From: Jejuia algarum
GTDB taxonomy: Bacteria > Bacteroidota > Bacteroidia > Flavobacteriales > Flavobacteriaceae
DNA length: 64,000 nucleotides
Assembly (NCBI GenBank): GCA_947495775.1
Contig: CANMAQ010000007.1
Span: 124,001-188,000, forward strand
Direction: 5' to 3'
A program made the translations under genes and the position numbers. Below, piece after piece: positions 61,313 to 64,000 of this stretch. Position 1 is the first letter of the stretch. Every line of letters begins with the position of its first letter. Below the pieces are notes generated by a model, which searched no databases, was not told the origin of the DNA, and saw only the letters and a program-made list of their open reading frames with translations.

Positions 61313-62661
61313 ATTTAAAACAAATACATAACGTTTTTTTTGTAGGCATAGGCGGCATAGGTATGAGCGCTTTGGCACGTTACTTTAAGTCTACAGGTAA
61401 AGTGGTGTCTGGTTATGATAAAACACCAACAGCACTTACGACCACTTTAGAAGGTTTAGGCATAAGCGTATGCTTTGAAGATGCTATGAGCTGTGTTGAT
61501 ACAGTCTTTCAGGATAAGGCGAGAACCTTAGTGGTCTACACGCCAGCAATACCTCAAAGTCATGTGCAGTTAAATTATTTTAAAGCAGAAGGATTTACAG
61601 TTGTAAAGCGTTCTCAAATTTTGGGAGCCATAACAGAAAACACATTTTGTTTGGCTGTTGCAGGAACTCATGGTAAAACAACCACAACGAGTATTCTAGG
61701 ACACCTGTTGTACCAATGTGATGTGGCGTTAACGGCCTTTTTAGGTGGTATAAGCGAAAATTACGATTCTAATTTGATATTAAATGGCGGTGAGGTGTCT
61801 GTAGTAGAAGCCGATGAGTTTGACAGATCGTTTTTAACGTTATCTCCCAATTTAGCATGCATCACGTCTATGGATGCAGACCATTTGGATATCTATGGCG
61901 ATGCTTCTGCGTTAACAGCGTCTTTTGAGGCGTTTTCGAAACGTATAAAACCTAACGGGAAATTGTTTGTTAAAAACGGATTGCCACTAAAAGGTATTAC
62001 TTATGGTATTGAAGATGATGCCGATTACAGCGTGCAAAATATAAGGATTACAGACGGTGCTTATGTGTTTGATATTAAAACCCCCACAGCTGTGGTTGAA
62101 GCGGTAACGTTTCACCTGCCTGGACGTCATAATTTATCGAATGCTTTGATTGCTTTCGCTATGGCGGAAGACTATGGGTGTACACACGAGGCCTTAAGAA
62201 ATGCTTTAAGAACATATAAAGGTGTGAAACGTCGTTTTACGTATCAAATTAAAACAGACGATTTGGTGTTTATCGATGATTATGCGCACCATCCAGAAGA
62301 AATAAATGCGGTACACAGTGCCGTACGAGAATTGTATCCAGGTAAAGAAGTGTTGGTGGTGTTTCAGCCCCATTTGTTTAGCAGAACACGTGATTTTGTA
62401 GAGGGGTTCGCAGCAAGTTTAGCGCAGTTCGATGCGGTAATGTTACTAGATATCTATCCCGCAAGAGAACGACCTATAGAAGGGGTTACAGCACATTGGT
62501 TGTTGGGTAAAATAGAGCAGACATCTAAAAAAATGGTCACTAAAGCAAGTTTGGTCACCGAAATACAAAGGAGTACAGCTCAGGTGATTTTAACACTAGG
62601 AGCAGGCGATATAGGAGAAGAAGTTAAACGTATTAAAGAAGCATTACAAGTTGCGGGTTAA
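61309..62661 (+). CDS. murC: UDP-MurNAc:L-alanine ligase
   Basis: 450 residues. Opening FVGIGGIGMSALARYF, ATP loop GTHGKTT (119-125), the aspartate/glutamate segment EADEFDRSFL (about 168) and DDYAHHPEEINA (about 323). First of the Mur ligases in pathway order. Overlaps murG by four and ftsQ by eleven bases. Confidence 0.97.
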   Translation: MNLKQIHNVFFVGIGGIGMSALARYFKSTGKVVSGYDKTPTALTTTLEGLGISVCFEDAMSCVDTVFQDKARTLVVYTPAIPQSHVQLNYFKAEGFTVVKRSQILGAITENTFCLAVAGTHGKTTTTSILGHLLYQCDVALTAFLGGISENYDSNLILNGGEVSVVEADEFDRSFLTLSPNLACITSMDADHLDIYGDASALTASFEAFSKRIKPNGKLFVKNGLPLKGITYGIEDDADYSVQNIRITDGAYVFDIKTPTAVVEAVTFHLPGRHNLSNALIAFAMAEDYGCTHEALRNALRTYKGVKRRFTYQIKTDDLVFIDDYAHHPEEINAVHSAVRELYPGKEVLVVFQPHLFSRTRDFVEGFAASLAQFDAVMLLDIYPARERPIEGVTAHWLLGKIEQTSKKMVTKASLVTEIQRSTAQVILTLGAGDIGEEVKRIKEALQVAG

Positions 62662-63370
62662 TTGGAATTACATAAAAATGATAGGACTACTAGCATTAGT
62701 AGTGTTTTTGTATGCCTTTTCGGCAGCGCGTAACAACAAACGACCGCTGTCAAACCCTAATGTGTCTTTTTCTGGAGATGATAATCTTTTTATTACAGAT
62801 CAAACTGTTAGTAAATTGTTAATACAAAATCAAGGTGCTGTTAAAAATCTGTCTAAAGAAACTTTAGATTTGAATACGTTAGAAACGGCCCTGAATTCTA
62901 ATCCCATGATAAAATCTGCTCAAGTGTATGTCACTGTAAATGGTACGCTTAGCGCTGAAATTAAACAAAAGAGACCTGTAGCAAGAGTAAGCACAGATGT
63001 CTCTTATTATATCGATGATGACGGTCATGACATGCCGTTGTCTACGAGTTACACTGCAAGAGTACCCATGGTTACCGGTTATGTTGAAAAAAATAATTTA
63101 GAGACCGTTTTTAAAATGGCTCAAAAAATAGAAATGGATGCCTTTTTAAGGCAGCATGTGGTAGAGATCCATCAAAATGTAGATCAAAATATAGCTTTAA
63201 AGTTGCGCCAATGCAATTTTAGTGTTTATGTAGGACGCTTAAAAGCGCTAGATAAAAAGATAAATAATTTAAAGGCATTTTATAAAAAGAGTTTAAAAGA
63301 ACACACTTTAAATAATTACAGTAAGATTAATTTACAATTTGATAATCAAGTGGTCTGTACCAAAATTTAA
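62651..63370 (+). CDS. ftsQ: Cell division protein FtsQ
   Basis: 239 residues from a TTG start (MRVNWNYIKMIGLL), which overlaps murC by 11 bases. One membrane helix (about 9-27), then a POTRA-like and FtsQ beta domain. The sequence is weakly conserved across phyla; the call rests on topology, the NWNYIK opening usual in flavobacteria, and position between murC and ftsA. Acts as scaffold in the divisome. Confidence 0.9.
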   Translation: MRVNWNYIKMIGLLALVVFLYAFSAARNNKRPLSNPNVSFSGDDNLFITDQTVSKLLIQNQGAVKNLSKETLDLNTLETALNSNPMIKSAQVYVTVNGTLSAEIKQKRPVARVSTDVSYYIDDDGHDMPLSTSYTARVPMVTGYVEKNNLETVFKMAQKIEMDAFLRQHVVEIHQNVDQNIALKLRQCNFSVYVGRLKALDKKINNLKAFYKKSLKEHTLNNYSKINLQFDNQVVCTKI

Positions 63371-63373
63371 GAC

Positions 63374-64000
63374 ATGGAACATAATTTAGCAGTAGGCTTA
63401 GACATAGGAACCACAAAAATTGTGGCAATGATTGGACGTAAGAACGAGTACGATAAACTTGAGATTTTGGGTATTGGTAAATCCAAAAGCTTAGGGGTAC
63501 ATCGTGGTGTTGTGAATAATATCACGCAAACCATTCAATCCATACAGCAAGCAATCCAAGAAGCGGAAACTACTGCCGAATTTAAGATTGAAGATGTTAC
63601 CGTAGGTATTGCTGGGCAGCACATTCGCAGCTTGCAACATAGCGATTATATTACGAGATCAGATTCTGAAACGGTTATTGATGATGATGATATTGATAGG
63701 CTTATCAATCAAGTTCATAAATTGGTCATGCTTCCAGGAGAAGAAATTATACATGTATTGCCACAAGAATATAAAGTCGATGGACAAGCAGAAATAAAAG
63801 AACCTATAGGCATGTATGGAGGGCGTTTAGAAGCTAATTTTCATGTGGTTGTAGGACAGGTGTCTTCTATTCGTAATATAGGACGTTGTATAAAAAGTTC
63901 TGGATTAAACCTAGAAGGGATTACCTTAGAACCTCTGGCTTCTGCAAATGCAGTGTTAAGTCAAGAGGAGAAAGAAGCGGGGGTCGCCCTTATAGATATA
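63374..64000 (+). CDS. ftsA: Cell division protein FtsA (3' end cut by window)
   Basis: ATG at 63374, 209 codons visible with no stop, running off the right edge. Opening AVGLDIGTTKIVAMIG is the actin-fold phosphate loop of FtsA; IAGQHIRSLQ and VLPQEYKVDGQ follow as in the SHS2 (1C) subdomain, and LEPLASANAVL as in subdomain return. FtsA links FtsZ filaments to the membrane. ftsZ would be expected next. Confidence 0.96.
   Translation, partial: MEHNLAVGLDIGTTKIVAMIGRKNEYDKLEILGIGKSKSLGVHRGVVNNITQTIQSIQQAIQEAETTAEFKIEDVTVGIAGQHIRSLQHSDYITRSDSETVIDDDDIDRLINQVHKLVMLPGEEIIHVLPQEYKVDGQAEIKEPIGMYGGRLEANFHVVVGQVSSIRNIGRCIKSSGLNLEGITLEPLASANAVLSQEEKEAGVALIDI

Noticed and set aside
1..64000. CRISPR array or phage defence island
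   Set aside because: No regularly spaced short repeats with variable spacers and no cas, restriction or toxin-antitoxin genes were recognised in the window.

Overview
This window is an AT-rich chromosomal segment from a member of the Bacteroidota, almost certainly the family Flavobacteriaceae. The pointers are a type IX secretion (T9SS) C-terminal sorting domain, several TAnnTTTG-type -7 promoter motifs, an LptC lipoprotein, a GYDIA-type GHMP kinase beside HMG-CoA reductase, a dipeptidyl peptidase IV next to a POT peptide transporter, and the flavobacterial order of the division/cell-wall (dcw) cluster. I cannot assign genus or species from sequence alone. No phage, transposase, integrase or CRISPR array is visible.

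Layout. (1) 1-15.4 kb: a tandem array of six large FtsX/MacB-type ABC permeases, the first cut by the window edge, followed by one LolD/MacB-like ATPase and one TolC-family outer-membrane protein. The permeases share near-identical junction sequences, and a possible sigma-54-type promoter with twin upstream dyads lies in the gap before the ATPase. (2) 15.4-20.2 kb: a mixed accessory stretch with a phage-repressor-like HTH regulator and its divergent small partner, a rhodanese/GNAT pair divergent from a LysR (MetR-like) regulator, and a secreted M43-type metalloprotease lipoprotein. (3) 20.2-28.4 kb: tRNA-Phe, then coaX, an outer-membrane protein, a TPR protein, lptC, a small membrane protein, a CNNM/CorC transporter and a PpiD-like periplasmic foldase. 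(4) 28.4-36.8 kb: a mevalonate-pathway pair (GHMP kinase, class II HMG-CoA reductase) on the minus strand, then DPP IV, an unusual POT transporter and two periplasmic thioredoxins. (5) 36.8-41.7 kb, minus strand: surE, a small membrane protein, lpxB, an NlpC/P60 lipoprotein and a ComEC-like channel. (6) 41.9-50.8 kb: a C-terminal processing protease, a DppC-like permease, an Ldh-family dehydrogenase, a T9SS cargo protein, two unknown exported proteins, the ribosome-assembly GTPase EngB and an alpha/beta hydrolase. (7) 51.0-64.0 kb: the dcw cluster mraZ-rsmH-ftsL-ftsI-murE-mraY-murD-ftsW-murG-murC-ftsQ-ftsA, the last cut by the window edge, preceded by three 10-bp-spaced MraZ-type boxes.

How the parts work together. 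The array, ATPase and TolC look like a tripartite export system in which several paralogous permeases may share one ATPase; the adaptor protein and regulator expected for such a system are not in the window. DPP IV would release dipeptides in the periplasm that the adjacent POT transporter imports. Envelope assembly recurs throughout (LptC, LpxB, PpiD, Ctp, CNNM, dcw). The items I think most deserve a second look are the permease array with its recombining junctions and possible enhancer-type promoter, the POT transporter carrying two extra membrane helices and a periplasmic domain of about 210 residues, and the probably non-cleaving S24-fold repressor with a perfect operator-like palindrome.
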